Shown here: positions 18,734 to 27,801 of the stretch, piece by piece
Position numbering within the stretch: the first letter of the stretch is position 1
Layout of the letters: every line of letters starts with the position of its first letter
Assembly: GCA_965247615.1 (NCBI GenBank)
Contig: OZ252022.1
Span: forward strand, 2,170,001 to 2,234,000
Length of the DNA stretch: 64,000 nucleotides
DNA from: G965197715 sp965247615
Lineage (GTDB): Bacteria; Chloroflexota; Dehalococcoidia; Lucifugimonadales; UBA1127
Reading direction: 5' to 3'
The notes under the pieces: model-generated
The model's database searches: none
What the model saw: the letters and a program-made list of their open reading frames with translations, nothing else
Told to the model about the DNA's origin: nothing
Made by a program: the position numbers and the translations under genes

Positions 18734-19917
18734 AGGGACCGCACTCGGAGAGCAATCTCAAGAAGCTGGGCCTTCAGCGACTCCCGCTCCACCTGGTAGG
18801 CAGCGTCATCTACGTCGCCTCGGCTCCGCTGCGTGTCCAGGTGCGCGATGCGCTCGATCAGGGCTCGCCTTTCCCCCTCCCACCCTGCACCGGACTCAGG
18901 CGTGCCGGCGCGATTCCTCATGCCTCGGGCCACAGCAAATGCCAGAACCAGCACGAGGACCAGCGCGAGAATCCCAGGCGCCACCCCTCGCTGGAAGAGG
19001 TTAGCGGCGACCCAGGTCTGGAGGCGCGCCCACCATGGCGGCTGGGGCAGCCCCGTAAGCTCAAGCAGAAGCCGTTCCCGTGGCGCCAGTTCTCGGGCCT
19101 CCAGGACCGAGTAGCGCGTGCTGCCCACCTGCACCGGCAGCAGGTCCAGCATCCGCTCGCTCTGTGCGCTCCCAAGCCCATCGGCCACCATGACGCGGAA
19201 AACCGAGGCCCCCAGCGGGAACCCCTTGTCAAAGGTCCACGTATCTTCGTCATACGGTGCGTTGTACGTGAACAGGATGTCGTGGACGCCCGGAGGGATG
19301 GGTGTCGTCAGTGCGAATCCCCGGTCTACCCGTAAAAGGTGTCCTCCCTCCAAGAAGGTCTGCACGTCCAGCTCATCGGCCCTGGGTGGCAAAGAGAAGC
19401 GTACAAGGTTCATCGGGCCGGCCTCACCCGGTACAGCCACAAAGGTCCGGTCCGACGAATTCTCGAGCTGCACGACCGCCAAGATCCCCAGCACTCTCAG
19501 GTCTTCACCGCCCTGCGCGAGAATCATGGTGCTGTCCGCGATGGCCAGCGCGCTGATGTCGCCGGTGGTCTCATAGACGGTGATCTGGACGGGCTCCGAA
19601 GCTGAGCTGTCGTCGACGTCCGTAGCGTACGCTATGCCCTGATGCATCGTCTCGATACGATAGCCATCTCCCAGAGCGGGAGGCAAGCCCGTGAAGGCAA
19701 ATGCGCCGTTGACGGCCCCAGTTGAGCGGACGACCACCTCGCGCTCGGCGTCACGATAGCGAAGGGTGACTTCAAACTCATTGGGTGTCGGTGCTCCCGC
19801 AGTGCCGTTGACGATGCGTCCCTTCAGGTCGCTTGTTGACTGGGCATGAGCTATCTCTCCTGCCGCCGGAGCGAGGAACACTAGTGGAACAAGAAGCAAG
19901 GAGAGCAGAAATCGCAC
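18730..19917 (-). CDS. Secreted, C-terminally membrane-anchored protein of the ccm locus, function unknown
   Basis: About 395 residues. A signal peptide (RFLLSLLLVPLVFLAPAAG, cut near HAQ) leads to a beta-rich extracellular part with a carboxypeptidase-regulatory-like opening (LKGRIVNGTAG...GAFAFTGLPP). A TM helix follows (LALVLVLVLAFAVARGM) and a cytoplasmic tail of about 70 residues predicted as coiled coil. I recognise no enzymatic motif. The GTG start at 19917 lies just after the stop of the ccmI-like gene. It is sandwiched between ccmI-like and ccmG-like genes, so a role in cytochrome c maturation or haem delivery is likely but unproven. Confidence 0.65.
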   Translation of the reverse strand: MRFLLSLLLVPLVFLAPAAGEIAHAQSTSDLKGRIVNGTAGAPTPNEFEVTLRYRDAEREVVVRSTGAVNGAFAFTGLPPALGDGYRIETMHQGIAYATDVDDSSASEPVQITVYETTGDISALAIADSTMILAQGGEDLRVLGILAVVQLENSSDRTFVAVPGEAGPMNLVRFSLPPRADELDVQTFLEGGHLLRVDRGFALTTPIPPGVHDILFTYNAPYDEDTWTFDKGFPLGASVFRVMVADGLGSAQSERMLDLLPVQVGSTRYSVLEARELAPRERLLLELTGLPQPPWWARLQTWVAANLFQRGVAPGILALVLVLVLAFAVARGMRNRAGTPESGAGWEGERRALIERIAHLDTQRSRGDVDDAAYQVERESLKAQLLEIALRVRSL

Positions 19918-19921
19918 GGCG

Positions 19922-20299
19922 TCAAGCTCGCCGCTCGTCGAAGGGCTCCACGGGGCCATTCGACGAGCGCTGGGCCTCTTGGATCTCGCTCTCCAGGGCG
20001 TCATTCACAGCTTGAATCTGCTGTGCAAGCCCCTCTTCATCCCGCAGCAGGGATGCGGCGGCGAGCCGGTACTCCTGAAGGCGCGCCTCGTACTCCAGCG
20101 GCCCAATCTGTCCCAGCCCATGCTCGACCTGAAGGCTTGCAATGTCACGATACACGGACTCTCGGCGTTGCTGCGTCTCGTTCATGTGGTCCAAGTAACC
20201 GGCCTCAGGCGCAGAGGCTCCCTGCCCAGATCGAAGGAAAGGCCGGAGCACCACAGCCAGCGCCACCGCAGTCAGGAGCAACCCCACAAGCAGGGACAT
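19922..20299 (-). CDS. CcmI-like cytochrome c biogenesis protein (N-terminal domain only)
   Basis: A short protein (125 residues) with one N-terminal TM helix (SLLVGLLLTAVALAVVLRPFL) and a helical domain containing SVYRDIASLQVEHGLGQIGPLEYE. That pattern (RDI..L..d...G.i...e) is the hallmark of the CcmI/CycH N-terminal region and related small proteins. The TPR domain of full CcmI is missing. ATG 20299 has AGGTGAGGTGG directly upstream; a GTG at 20308 that overlaps the ccmF stop is the alternative. It probably assists apocytochrome handling next to CcmF/CcmH. Confidence 0.65.
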   Translation of the reverse strand: MSLLVGLLLTAVALAVVLRPFLRSGQGASAPEAGYLDHMNETQQRRESVYRDIASLQVEHGLGQIGPLEYEARLQEYRLAAASLLRDEEGLAQQIQAVNDALESEIQEAQRSSNGPVEPFDERRA

Positions 20300-20304
20300 C
20301 CACC

Positions 20305-22299
20305 TCACCTCTCAACAGGCCCAGTGGCGGGGCCGCCCCTCACCGCCGCCAGTGGCAGCGCCCGAAGACGCCGCTTGGGCCAAAGCGCCACGACTGTGCC
20401 CAGAACGAATACGGGACCGGCGAGCCACATCCAAACAACCAGCGGGTTGACATAGATTCGAAAGAGGGCTTGCTGCCCATCATCGGAGAACTCGTTGGCG
20501 ATGATGTACAGGTCCTCCGTGGGCGTAGAACGAATCCCAGCTCGAGAGGTCGCCATGGAGAAGCTGGGATAAAAGGCGTACCCTGCGTCCAGGGTTGTTA
20601 GGGGACGGTCATCACGGTACACCTGTACTGTGGCCCGCCGCTCCACGCGGTCCGGCTTCTGTTCCACGCTTGCAGAAACGTACTCCACGGCATAATCTCC
20701 AACGACTGCCCGTTCCCCCACGGCCAATGCCACGTCCTTGGTAACGCTGAAGAATGACGACCCCGTTACCGAGAATGCCAGAAGGATGATGGCCAGGTGC
20801 ACAATATAGCCTCCGTAGCGGGGACGGTTCGCGGAGATGAGCCCAACAAAGGCCCTCAAGACGCCCTCTCCCCTGCGACTCCGTACCCGCGTGCCCTGCA
20901 CCCACTCGCGAGCTATCTCGGCCAGAACCATGCCACAGAGACCAAAAGAAAGCAGGGCCACCGGTAGGCGCACGCCCAGGCCAAGGGCCACCACTACCAC
21001 AAGACCTGCCGCTGCGCCCGGAAGGACCAACGCGCGGCCCAGTGCCCGCCACGACGCTCGACGCCAGGGAAGCAGCGGGCCAACGGCCATCAGCACAATG
21101 AGCGCCAAGAACAAAGGACCGGCAACGGTGTTGTAGTAGGGCGCCGCTACTGTGACCGTCGCGTCGCGAATGGCTTGGGAGAGTAGAGGGAACACCAGGC
21201 CCCAGAGTACCACCAGAGCGATCATCAAGAAGAGAAGGTTGTTCAGGAGGAACGCGGCCTCCCGGGACAGTACGGACTCCAGGGACGCGGCGCTCCGGAG
21301 CTTCGGATAGCGCCAGAAGAAGAGGCCCAGAGCCACCAGCAAGTTTCCGGCCAGGAATCCCAGGAAGACCCAACCCATAGTGGACTGAGCAAAGGAATGA
21401 ACGGAAGGTATAGGGCCGCCTCGGTTCATGAACATGCCGTACATGGCCATGCCCCAAGCGAAGATGATGAGGGCGATGTTCCACATGCGGAACATGCCAC
21501 GCCGGCTCTGGACCATGATCGAATGGATGAAGGCCGTCAGTGGCAGCCATGGGAGCAGGCCGGCATTCTCCACAGGGTCCCAAGCCCAGTAGCCGCCCCA
21601 ACCGAGGATGGTGTAGGCCCACCACGCTCCCAGGAGCAGACCTATGGTGAGGATGGCCCAGACCACCAGCCCCCACGTCCTCGCAACATCCACCCACTCG
21701 TCTTTCGTGTTGCCCGCCAGGAGATGCCCGATGGCAAAGGCGAAGGGTATGGCCACACCAATGAGTCCAGTCATCAGCATGGGTGGATGGATGAACATCC
21801 CGAAATGGTTCAGGAGCGGGTTGATTCCACGACCGTCCGAGGGAACCACGTCCAGCTCGGCGAAAGGGTTTGCCATAGTCAGCATGACGGCCACAAAGAA
21901 GATCAGCACGCCCATAAGCACCGAGGTCGTGTATGGAAGGCTGAAACGCACCGCCGAGGGTGCGCTGGCTATCGCTATCGCGGCAAGGACGGAGAATATG
22001 AAGGCCAGAAACAGGAGCGAGCCCTCGTTTCCGGCGTAGAAGGCCACCCAGATCAGCCAGCCTTCCATAGCCAGGTTGCTATGCTCGAAGACATAGGCTA
22101 GCTGGAAGTTCCTGGTGGCGAAAGCCGTCACTAGAGCAAGGGTTGCCACCCCCAGCATAACCGGAGTCATGAAGACGGCGTGCCGGGCGCTAACCACCAG
22201 CTGCGGTATGGACAGCCGCAGGCCAGCGGCAGACCCAACCGCACCATAGGTGGCCAGGGCCAACGTCAGCAGGAGAGCGATGGTTCCCAGGTCAGCCAC
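20305..22299 (-). CDS. ccmF: Haem lyase CcmF/NrfE family, cytochrome c maturation
   Basis: A polytopic membrane protein of 664 residues with about 14-15 TM helices. The haem-handling WWD motif is present (WGGYWAWDPVENA, near residues 230-245), with the conserved FMNRGGP and a C-terminal periplasmic domain. It joins haem to the CxxCH motifs of apocytochromes in the system I pathway. The start is GTG at 22299, overlapping or abutting ccmH. CcmA, B, C, D and E are not in the window. Confidence 0.9.
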   Translation of the reverse strand: MADLGTIALLLTLALATYGAVGSAAGLRLSIPQLVVSARHAVFMTPVMLGVATLALVTAFATRNFQLAYVFEHSNLAMEGWLIWVAFYAGNEGSLLFLAFIFSVLAAIAIASAPSAVRFSLPYTTSVLMGVLIFFVAVMLTMANPFAELDVVPSDGRGINPLLNHFGMFIHPPMLMTGLIGVAIPFAFAIGHLLAGNTKDEWVDVARTWGLVVWAILTIGLLLGAWWAYTILGWGGYWAWDPVENAGLLPWLPLTAFIHSIMVQSRRGMFRMWNIALIIFAWGMAMYGMFMNRGGPIPSVHSFAQSTMGWVFLGFLAGNLLVALGLFFWRYPKLRSAASLESVLSREAAFLLNNLLFLMIALVVLWGLVFPLLSQAIRDATVTVAAPYYNTVAGPLFLALIVLMAVGPLLPWRRASWRALGRALVLPGAAAGLVVVVALGLGVRLPVALLSFGLCGMVLAEIAREWVQGTRVRSRRGEGVLRAFVGLISANRPRYGGYIVHLAIILLAFSVTGSSFFSVTKDVALAVGERAVVGDYAVEYVSASVEQKPDRVERRATVQVYRDDRPLTTLDAGYAFYPSFSMATSRAGIRSTPTEDLYIIANEFSDDGQQALFRIYVNPLVVWMWLAGPVFVLGTVVALWPKRRLRALPLAAVRGGPATGPVER

Positions 22300-22302
22300 A
22301 GG

Positions 22303-22881
22303 CTATGACTCCCCCGCCGTAGGCCCGCGGTGAATCGGGGGCTTCGTCGCGTCCTGCTGGGCTGTCGTTCCTAAAAGCTCTTCGTCCACCCGGTCCAAGA
22401 ACACCTCCAAGCCAGCATTGCCGGCCTTCACCGTATGGTAGTGCGAATGGCGCTGCCCTCGCCGCATTGCACGGACCGATAGGGCCAAGGCCAGCATCGC
22501 GCCAAGGATACCAAAGGGGGGTACAACCCAAATGAGGAGGTTGAATCCACTCTTGGGCGGCGCCGCCAAGATGCCCTCGCCGTAGCGGTCCACGAAATAC
22601 TGGCGCACCTGCTCATCACTCCACCCATCCTCAATCTTCTCCCTAACAATAGCCTGCATCTGGTCTGCCAGGGTAGCCTGCGATTGGTCGATGGTTTCGC
22701 CGGGACAGATGGGGCAGATGAGGCTCTTGTCCAAGGCCTGAGCCCGAGTCTCCAATGAGACCTCTTTGACTGGGGCGTAGCAGCCGATGAGTAACCCTAG
22801 AAGGAGCGCACCTATACCAATGAACAGCCAGTGTGGGGACAAGACGAGCCGCCCAACCGTGTGCATCTGCACAGCAGCCAA
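22303..22881 (-). CDS. ccmH: Cytochrome c biogenesis protein CcmH/NrfF-like
   Basis: Has an N-terminal TM helix, then the redox motif LICPICPGETIDQSQA (Cys56, Cys59), the characteristic CcmH/CycL signature, a three-helix domain (MQAIVREKIEDGWSDEQVRQYFVDRYGEGIL) and a second TM helix. It holds apocytochrome c for CcmF. The C-terminal extension of about 45 residues after the second TM helix is unusual. The start is uncertain: TTG 22881, GTG 22872 and ATG 22866 are all in frame. Confidence 0.85.
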   Translation of the reverse strand: MAAVQMHTVGRLVLSPHWLFIGIGALLLGLLIGCYAPVKEVSLETRAQALDKSLICPICPGETIDQSQATLADQMQAIVREKIEDGWSDEQVRQYFVDRYGEGILAAPPKSGFNLLIWVVPPFGILGAMLALALSVRAMRRGQRHSHYHTVKAGNAGLEVFLDRVDEELLGTTAQQDATKPPIHRGPTAGES

Positions 22882-22923
22882 ATCTCCAATATAACCCTAT
22901 CTTAGCATACGTGAACATACGAG

Positions 22924-22964
22924 CCTTGCCGTTTGTGAACAGGCGGGCTGAACAAGCGGCAAGG
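22924..22964 (-). promoter_or_regulatory. Inverted repeat between actE and ccmH
   Basis: Arms CCTTGCCG-t-TTGT (22924-22936) and ACAA-g-CGGCAAGG (22952-22964) form a stem of about 12 bp. It lies in the 168-base gap that separates the Alternative Complex III genes from the ccm genes. There is no U-tract. It could be an operator, attenuator or weak terminator; a TATATT-like -10 lies just downstream of it for ccmH. Confidence 0.35.
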
Positions 22965-23049
22965 TCGTGCCGACAGCCGGGCAGGAATGGAACTGGGCAG
23001 CACGGCGGTGGGAGAGACCCGGGCGAACATGGGCAAAACGCGAACTACG

Positions 23050-23646
23050 CTACCGCCCCTGGAGAAGCATGATGTAGTCCGCCAAGAGCCAGCGGTCTTC
23101 CACACTCAGGAGGGATGAGAACCTGGGCATTCCACCCCGCGTCTTGTTGGTGCCGCCCTGGGAGATGAGCATGAAGAACTGCCCTATGGGCCGCCCCATG
23201 GTCACGTCTTGCATCATGGTGGGCGCCCCCATCATCTTTCCCACAGGGCCGGTCACCTCACCCATGGGGCCATGGCAGAAAGAGCAGTTGACGCGGTACA
23301 ACTCCACGGCGCGGGCAAGGCTCACCTCCGTGCGCGGAATCGGACTCTCCATCGCGGTGTATTCGGCCTCCGAGTACGCGATGTCTCTCGTGTACTCTCG
23401 ACTGTCCCCAGCCGACTTGTAGGGCACTGCACCCACCGGCGGCGCTAGGTGTGGCGGCTCTTGGGACCGGTACGAAGGTGCGTAGTGCATCTCGTACGCC
23501 CAGTCGATGGGAGCGTAGCTGCCGGTCTTGGCCGGACAAGCAACCATCGCCAGGGCGCAAGCCCCCAGGACCAACGGCAACAGAAGGCGCACGCGCCCTG
23601 TGGCACTGCGAGACACCCAAGACTTCACCGAGTGCATCGTCTTCAT
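23050..23646 (-). CDS. actE: Alternative Complex III subunit ActE-like, mono-haem cytochrome c lipoprotein
   Basis: 198 residues. An N-terminal hydrophobic segment with possible lipobox (LAMVAC) is followed by one haem-binding motif CSFCH (121-125) and a downstream Met-rich region (MMGAPTMM, MPRF) that offers the axial Met ligand. ActE accepts electrons from ActA in Alternative Complex III and passes them to the oxidase. The start codon overlaps the end of actD (23643-23646). Confidence 0.8.
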   Translation of the reverse strand: MKTMHSVKSWVSRSATGRVRLLLPLVLGACALAMVACPAKTGSYAPIDWAYEMHYAPSYRSQEPPHLAPPVGAVPYKSAGDSREYTRDIAYSEAEYTAMESPIPRTEVSLARAVELYRVNCSFCHGPMGEVTGPVGKMMGAPTMMQDVTMGRPIGQFFMLISQGGTNKTRGGMPRFSSLLSVEDRWLLADYIMLLQGR

Positions 23647-24161
23647 CCGGCGGCGACTCGCCCCTCTACTTTGATGTCTATGGCGTTGGCGCCACGGAAG
23701 ATCTCCTCAATCTGCTCGACCTGCTCCTCAGGCACCGCAACCTCAAGGGCCAGGTACCCCTCTGTGATACGCGGGTCGTAGAGGCCTACACCGAACCGGG
23801 GCAGGCGGGACTCGAAAATGACCCCCAAGATAGTGAAGAGAACGGCGCCCAGCATTGTCCCCTCGTAGCAGATGACGAACATGGCCGGGATGGCCAGTAT
23901 CGGTTTGCCTCCCGTAACCAGGGGATAGGCGAGCTGCGTGCCCGCCGTCAGCAGCAGCGCGACCGAGAGGCCCAAGGCAGCTCCAATGAACGGGAACACG
24001 TACAGCCTGTGATGCGAGGGTGGCTCGCCAAAGGCGCCTTCGGGATAGGGGGCGTCCGAAAGCACCTGAAAATCACTCACTCCGCTGCTCTTGAGCGCGT
24101 CCGCCGCCGCCACGGCGCTGCTTGAATCCTGGAATAGCCCTAGCATTCCCCTATTGGCCAT
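23643..24161 (-). CDS. actD: Alternative Complex III subunit ActD (DUF3341)
   Basis: A DUF3341 protein of 172 residues with a ferredoxin-like soluble part and two TM helices (FPFIGAALGLSVALLLTAG and AIPAMFVICYEGTMLGAVLF). The conserved YEGTMLGA segment and the first-helix pattern are typical of ActD. ATG 24161 is chosen because AGGACGAGG lies upstream; the longer frame to 24188 overlaps actC. It is a membrane-peripheral structural subunit of the quinol-oxidising complex. Confidence 0.85.
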   Translation of the reverse strand: MANRGMLGLFQDSSSAVAAADALKSSGVSDFQVLSDAPYPEGAFGEPPSHHRLYVFPFIGAALGLSVALLLTAGTQLAYPLVTGGKPILAIPAMFVICYEGTMLGAVLFTILGVIFESRLPRFGVGLYDPRITEGYLALEVAVPEEQVEQIEEIFRGANAIDIKVEGRVAAG

Positions 24162-24184
24162 TGTTCTGCCTCGTCCTGTAGTAA

Positions 24185-25573
24185 TCACTCTTCTCGATAC
24201 ATTGCTGGGACACTGACCTTGCCGACCTGCACCTCAGACGCCAAGAGCTTCCCCTCCTTGGCGTCGGACAGGGGAATGATCGGGAAAAGCTTGCCGAAGA
24301 CAAGGAGTCCCAGGAAAACCATCGCAAAGGAGGCTATGACGAAGAGGATCTCGATTGCGCTTGGGGCATAGGAACCCCAGTTAAAGGTCAAAGACTGCTT
24401 GCGCATGAGGCTTGGGACGATGATGATGAAGCGCTCCAGCCACATTCCGATATTAACCAGAACGGTGGTCCAAAACATGAGCACGGCACTCCGCCGCACG
24501 TTCTGGAAGAGCCACAAGGGCACTGGAATGAAGAACGCGGCCAGCAAGAAGACGATGAAGAGCATATTGAATGGCCACTCCATCATCTGGAGGTGACGTA
24601 GGTCCAGCTCCGGCCCTTCGCCGCCGTACATCCCCATCATGAACTCGATGAAGAAGAAGTAGAACCACGCCAGCGCGATGACGATGAGCAGCCGGCCCAG
24701 CGCCTCCAGGTGCTCAGCCCGAACGTAGCTCTCCCAACGGAAGAGCCAGCGCAGCAGGATGAGCACGGTTACCACTCCGGAAACCCCCGAGTGCACCGCG
24801 CCAATGACGAAGTAGGGCGCAAAGATGGTGGCGTGCCAGCCCTCGACCGCGATGACCACGGCGAAGTCCCAGGACACGATGCTGTGCACGGACACGAAAA
24901 TGGGCAGGATGATGGCGGAGAGCAGGATGCCGGCCAGCGTTTGGAGCTTCCACTGGCGAGGTGTGCCCCTCCAGCCCAGAGCCAGGACGCCGTACGCGGC
25001 TCGCCGGATGCCCCGCGTTCGGTCTCGGATGACGGCGATGTCCGGTACCAGCAGCACGAAGACGAAAAGGATCGTACTGGTCAGATACGTGAAGATGGCG
25101 CTCGGGTCCCACACCAGCGGAGAGCGGATGTCCGGCCAGATTCCTCTGGCGAAGTCGTAGGGGAACACCCAGTACACCGTGCGCCAGGGGCGGCCCGTGT
25201 GCCACAGCGGGAACTGCATTGCCGTGAGCAGGGCGAAGATGGTCAGCACTTCCGCCGCCCGGGTTGCGACGCGCCGCCACTCGGCATTGGCCAGCCGCAG
25301 GATCGCCGAGAGCATCACTCCGGCATGGCTGATGCCAACCCAGAAGACGAAGTTCGTGATCATGAACCCCCACATGACGGGGCGGTTCAATCCGAACACA
25401 CCAATGCCCTTGTATACAAGGATCACGCCGGCGATGGACGTTATCCCAAGGACGGTGGCCAGAAATCCCGTGGCTAGCCACCACCACAAGGGCGTCGTGA
25501 GGACGGGACGCAGTAGGTCCCGGTTCAACTCCCGCTCGGTTAGCGGCAGACGCTCCTGCATCGCTGCTCTCAC
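24185..25573 (-). CDS. actC: Alternative Complex III subunit ActC, NrfD/PsrC-like quinol-binding protein
   Basis: A polytopic membrane protein of 462 residues with about ten TM helices, of the NrfD family. The motif GISHAGVMLSAILRL near residues 80-95 and the conserved FHxTIFAPYFVIGAVHSG-type region match ActC, the quinol-oxidising subunit. It is followed by actD with an overlap at 24161-24188 and preceded by a second NrfD-like gene. The product acts in the cytoplasmic membrane. Confidence 0.85.
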   Translation of the reverse strand: MRAAMQERLPLTERELNRDLLRPVLTTPLWWWLATGFLATVLGITSIAGVILVYKGIGVFGLNRPVMWGFMITNFVFWVGISHAGVMLSAILRLANAEWRRVATRAAEVLTIFALLTAMQFPLWHTGRPWRTVYWVFPYDFARGIWPDIRSPLVWDPSAIFTYLTSTILFVFVLLVPDIAVIRDRTRGIRRAAYGVLALGWRGTPRQWKLQTLAGILLSAIILPIFVSVHSIVSWDFAVVIAVEGWHATIFAPYFVIGAVHSGVSGVVTVLILLRWLFRWESYVRAEHLEALGRLLIVIALAWFYFFFIEFMMGMYGGEGPELDLRHLQMMEWPFNMLFIVFLLAAFFIPVPLWLFQNVRRSAVLMFWTTVLVNIGMWLERFIIIVPSLMRKQSLTFNWGSYAPSAIEILFVIASFAMVFLGLLVFGKLFPIIPLSDAKEGKLLASEVQVGKVSVPAMYREE

Positions 25574-25603
25574 AACCTCCGACGCTTGGGCCCGTGAGCT
25601 TGG

Positions 25604-27052
25604 CTACTCGGGCTTGGCGACGATCTTTAGCTCCAGCTTCTCCAAGGGCTTAATCGCTTGGAGTCTCAAGGTCTCTCTGTTCTCCCAGATGCTGACCATT
25701 GGCAGTATCCTGGTTGCGATCAGGTACAGCAGTACTGCACCCGCCAGGGCCCCCACAACCATGAGCACATCAGCAACCTCCGGCATTACGACCGCCACAG
25801 TGCGGGCAAACTCCGCGGGTGAGTCATGCAAGCTCAGGTGACCTTCCTGGTCGGGTAGACCAACGGAGTGTGCTGCTACGTAAATGCGGATGCGCTCCAG
25901 GAACGTGCCCGCCAAGATCGAAGTCGCCGCCAACGTAGGCCCCAGTATGCTTCGCCGCATCGGATTCCAAATGAGAATGCCAAAGGCAGGGATAAGGAAC
26001 GATAGTGTGAATATGACGAAGAACAACGGCTTGTACGGACCCGTCATGAAGAGATGGAGGACATTCTGCTCCAGGGGAGTCCGCCCGTACCAGAAGATGA
26101 AGAAGCCCGACCACCAAAAGTAGCCCCACAACAGCGTAGAGGCCAGCATGATCTTGGAGAGGCTCCAGAACTGGGTCACGCCGATGTAGTCTTCAAGCCT
26201 CCCGGCCTTCCGCACAACGAATAGCGTCACCATCACGGTGGCCATGGCGGCCTGCAGTCCCTGAAGGGCGTGATACGTGGGGAAGATGGAGTCCTTATAC
26301 CCCGGAACCAAGCTCTGAGCAAAGTCGTAGCTGACCACCGTGTGTCCGTATATCAGGAACATGAAGTAGAGTGCGCCCAGAAGTCCCAACGCCCCTCGGA
26401 GGACCCGCCACTGTCGCTTGTGACCTCGCCAGCCCAGAGAGAGAGTTCGATAGAGCGCGCCCCGCAGGCCAGATACACGGTCCCGGCCTGCGGCCATGTC
26501 TGGAATCGCACCCACCCACAGGATGGCCAGCGCGGTAAGGGCGAGGAAGCCTACCGCCAGGCCCGACCAAACGTGGGGCGCCCCCGGAGGCCAGGTGCTG
26601 AAGGGCCCGCTCTGCACCTCATGGACGAACCAGAATGTGCTCCGGCCGAGGCCAGAGGGTTGAACGATCAGTAGCGGGATCATCAGGACGATGCTGAGGA
26701 TCCCTACAACGCTCCAGAGCTCGGCGACGCGAGATAGGGGCCGGCTGAAGTGGGTACGAGCCATTCGCAGGGCAACCGAGACCAGCGGCGCCGAAAGGCT
26801 GGTCGTCAACAGGAAGGCAAAGACAGCCGCCAGGTAGCCCCAAGGGCGGTGGTCGTCAAAACCGCTGGACCCCGCCTTCATCAGGAAGCCGACGACACCC
26901 AGAACGAGCAGCCCGGCCAGGACCACAGCAATCAGCCAGAAGCGGCCGCCGGAGCCCATGCTGCGATCCCAGAGCTCGTCGCCGACCTCCTTGGAGCCCT
27001 TGGTCAGTATCTCCGGGCGGTGATGCCCGCTATGTCCGTTATGACTAGCCAC
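25604..27052 (-). CDS. Second NrfD/PsrC-like subunit of Alternative Complex III (ActF-like)
   Basis: 482 residues with about ten TM helices, an NrfD-family paralogue of the adjacent ActC. It contains HDxW-like and SYDFAQSLVPGYKDSIFPTY regions that parallel ActC's SWDFAVVIAVEGWHATIFAPYF, so the two are ancient duplicates. In known complexes one of the two copies (ActF) is thought to conduct protons. It starts directly after the iron-sulfur subunit gene (27054). Assignment of the letter ActF is by position. Confidence 0.75.
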   Translation of the reverse strand: MASHNGHSGHHRPEILTKGSKEVGDELWDRSMGSGGRFWLIAVVLAGLLVLGVVGFLMKAGSSGFDDHRPWGYLAAVFAFLLTTSLSAPLVSVALRMARTHFSRPLSRVAELWSVVGILSIVLMIPLLIVQPSGLGRSTFWFVHEVQSGPFSTWPPGAPHVWSGLAVGFLALTALAILWVGAIPDMAAGRDRVSGLRGALYRTLSLGWRGHKRQWRVLRGALGLLGALYFMFLIYGHTVVSYDFAQSLVPGYKDSIFPTYHALQGLQAAMATVMVTLFVVRKAGRLEDYIGVTQFWSLSKIMLASTLLWGYFWWSGFFIFWYGRTPLEQNVLHLFMTGPYKPLFFVIFTLSFLIPAFGILIWNPMRRSILGPTLAATSILAGTFLERIRIYVAAHSVGLPDQEGHLSLHDSPAEFARTVAVVMPEVADVLMVVGALAGAVLLYLIATRILPMVSIWENRETLRLQAIKPLEKLELKIVAKPE

Positions 27053-27053
27053 G

Positions 27054-27794
27054 TTAACTGTGCTCTGCTGCGTTGGGGTCCACGCGCTTCAGATAGTACA
27101 CGCTGGGTTCTGTGCCAGCCTCTTCCAGCACCCGGAACGAGCGGCGGTCATCCTTCATCTGGCCAACTCTGCTGCCGCTATCGTTCAAGTCTCCAAAGTT
27201 AAGGGCACTCGTGGGGCAGGCTTGGACACACGCGGGCGCGATGTCGCCGTCCTGCAAGTCCTGACCCTCGCGAGCTGTCTCCCGGGACACGCGGCGAATG
27301 CGCTGAACACAGAATGTGCACTTCTCCATCACGCCTTTGGTCCGCACAGTGACATCCGGGTTGAGCTGGTTGCGAAGGCTCTCGGGCCACTTGGGTTCCC
27401 AAAAGTTAAAGAAGCGCACGTTGTACGGGTCGTTGTTGGCACAATAGCGCGTCCCTATGCACCGGTTATACACCTGGACGTTGAGGCCCTCGTTGTTGTG
27501 ATAGGTGGCATACACCGGGCACACGGGCTCGCAGGGAGCATTCTCACAATGCTGGCAGAGCATGGGGATGAAGCGGGCCTTTACCCTGCTATAGTCGCCA
27601 GTCGCCTCGGCCTCGTGAATCCCCTCCCAGTACCGCTCAATCCGGATCCACGAGACGGCGCGACGCTGCAGGAAGTCCCGCTCGTCATTAATCCGGACGT
27701 TGTTCTCAGCTTGGCAGGCCACTACGCAGGCCTGGCACCCCGTACAACGGTCGGTGTCAATGACCATGCCCCACTTTCGCCCATGTACCGACAT
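27054..27794 (-). CDS. Alternative Complex III ActB iron-sulfur domain as a separate subunit (4Fe-4S dicluster-type)
   Basis: 246 residues, homologous to the C-terminal half of ActB and to NrfC/PsrB proteins. Cys groups: C17-C20-C23-C27, C80-C83-C88-C92, then C112...C118 followed by Asp122, then C159-C162...C189-C193. In the third group Thr115 and Asp122 occupy positions that are Cys in four-Cys clusters, consistent with a [3Fe-4S] or Asp-ligated cluster. In the Alternative Complex III described in Flavobacterium and Rhodothermus these domains are fused into one ActB; here the Moco-like half is a separate gene upstream, ending at 27802. Confidence 0.85.
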   Translation of the reverse strand: MSVHGRKWGMVIDTDRCTGCQACVVACQAENNVRINDERDFLQRRAVSWIRIERYWEGIHEAEATGDYSRVKARFIPMLCQHCENAPCEPVCPVYATYHNNEGLNVQVYNRCIGTRYCANNDPYNVRFFNFWEPKWPESLRNQLNPDVTVRTKGVMEKCTFCVQRIRRVSRETAREGQDLQDGDIAPACVQACPTSALNFGDLNDSGSRVGQMKDDRRSFRVLEEAGTEPSVYYLKRVDPNAAEHS

Positions 27795-27801
27795 ACCTTC
27801 T

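Noticed and set aside
20612..21697. A 361-codon frame antiparallel in phase to ccmF
   Set aside because: Same strand, wrong frame; no membrane pattern, whereas the ccmF frame has clear motifs.
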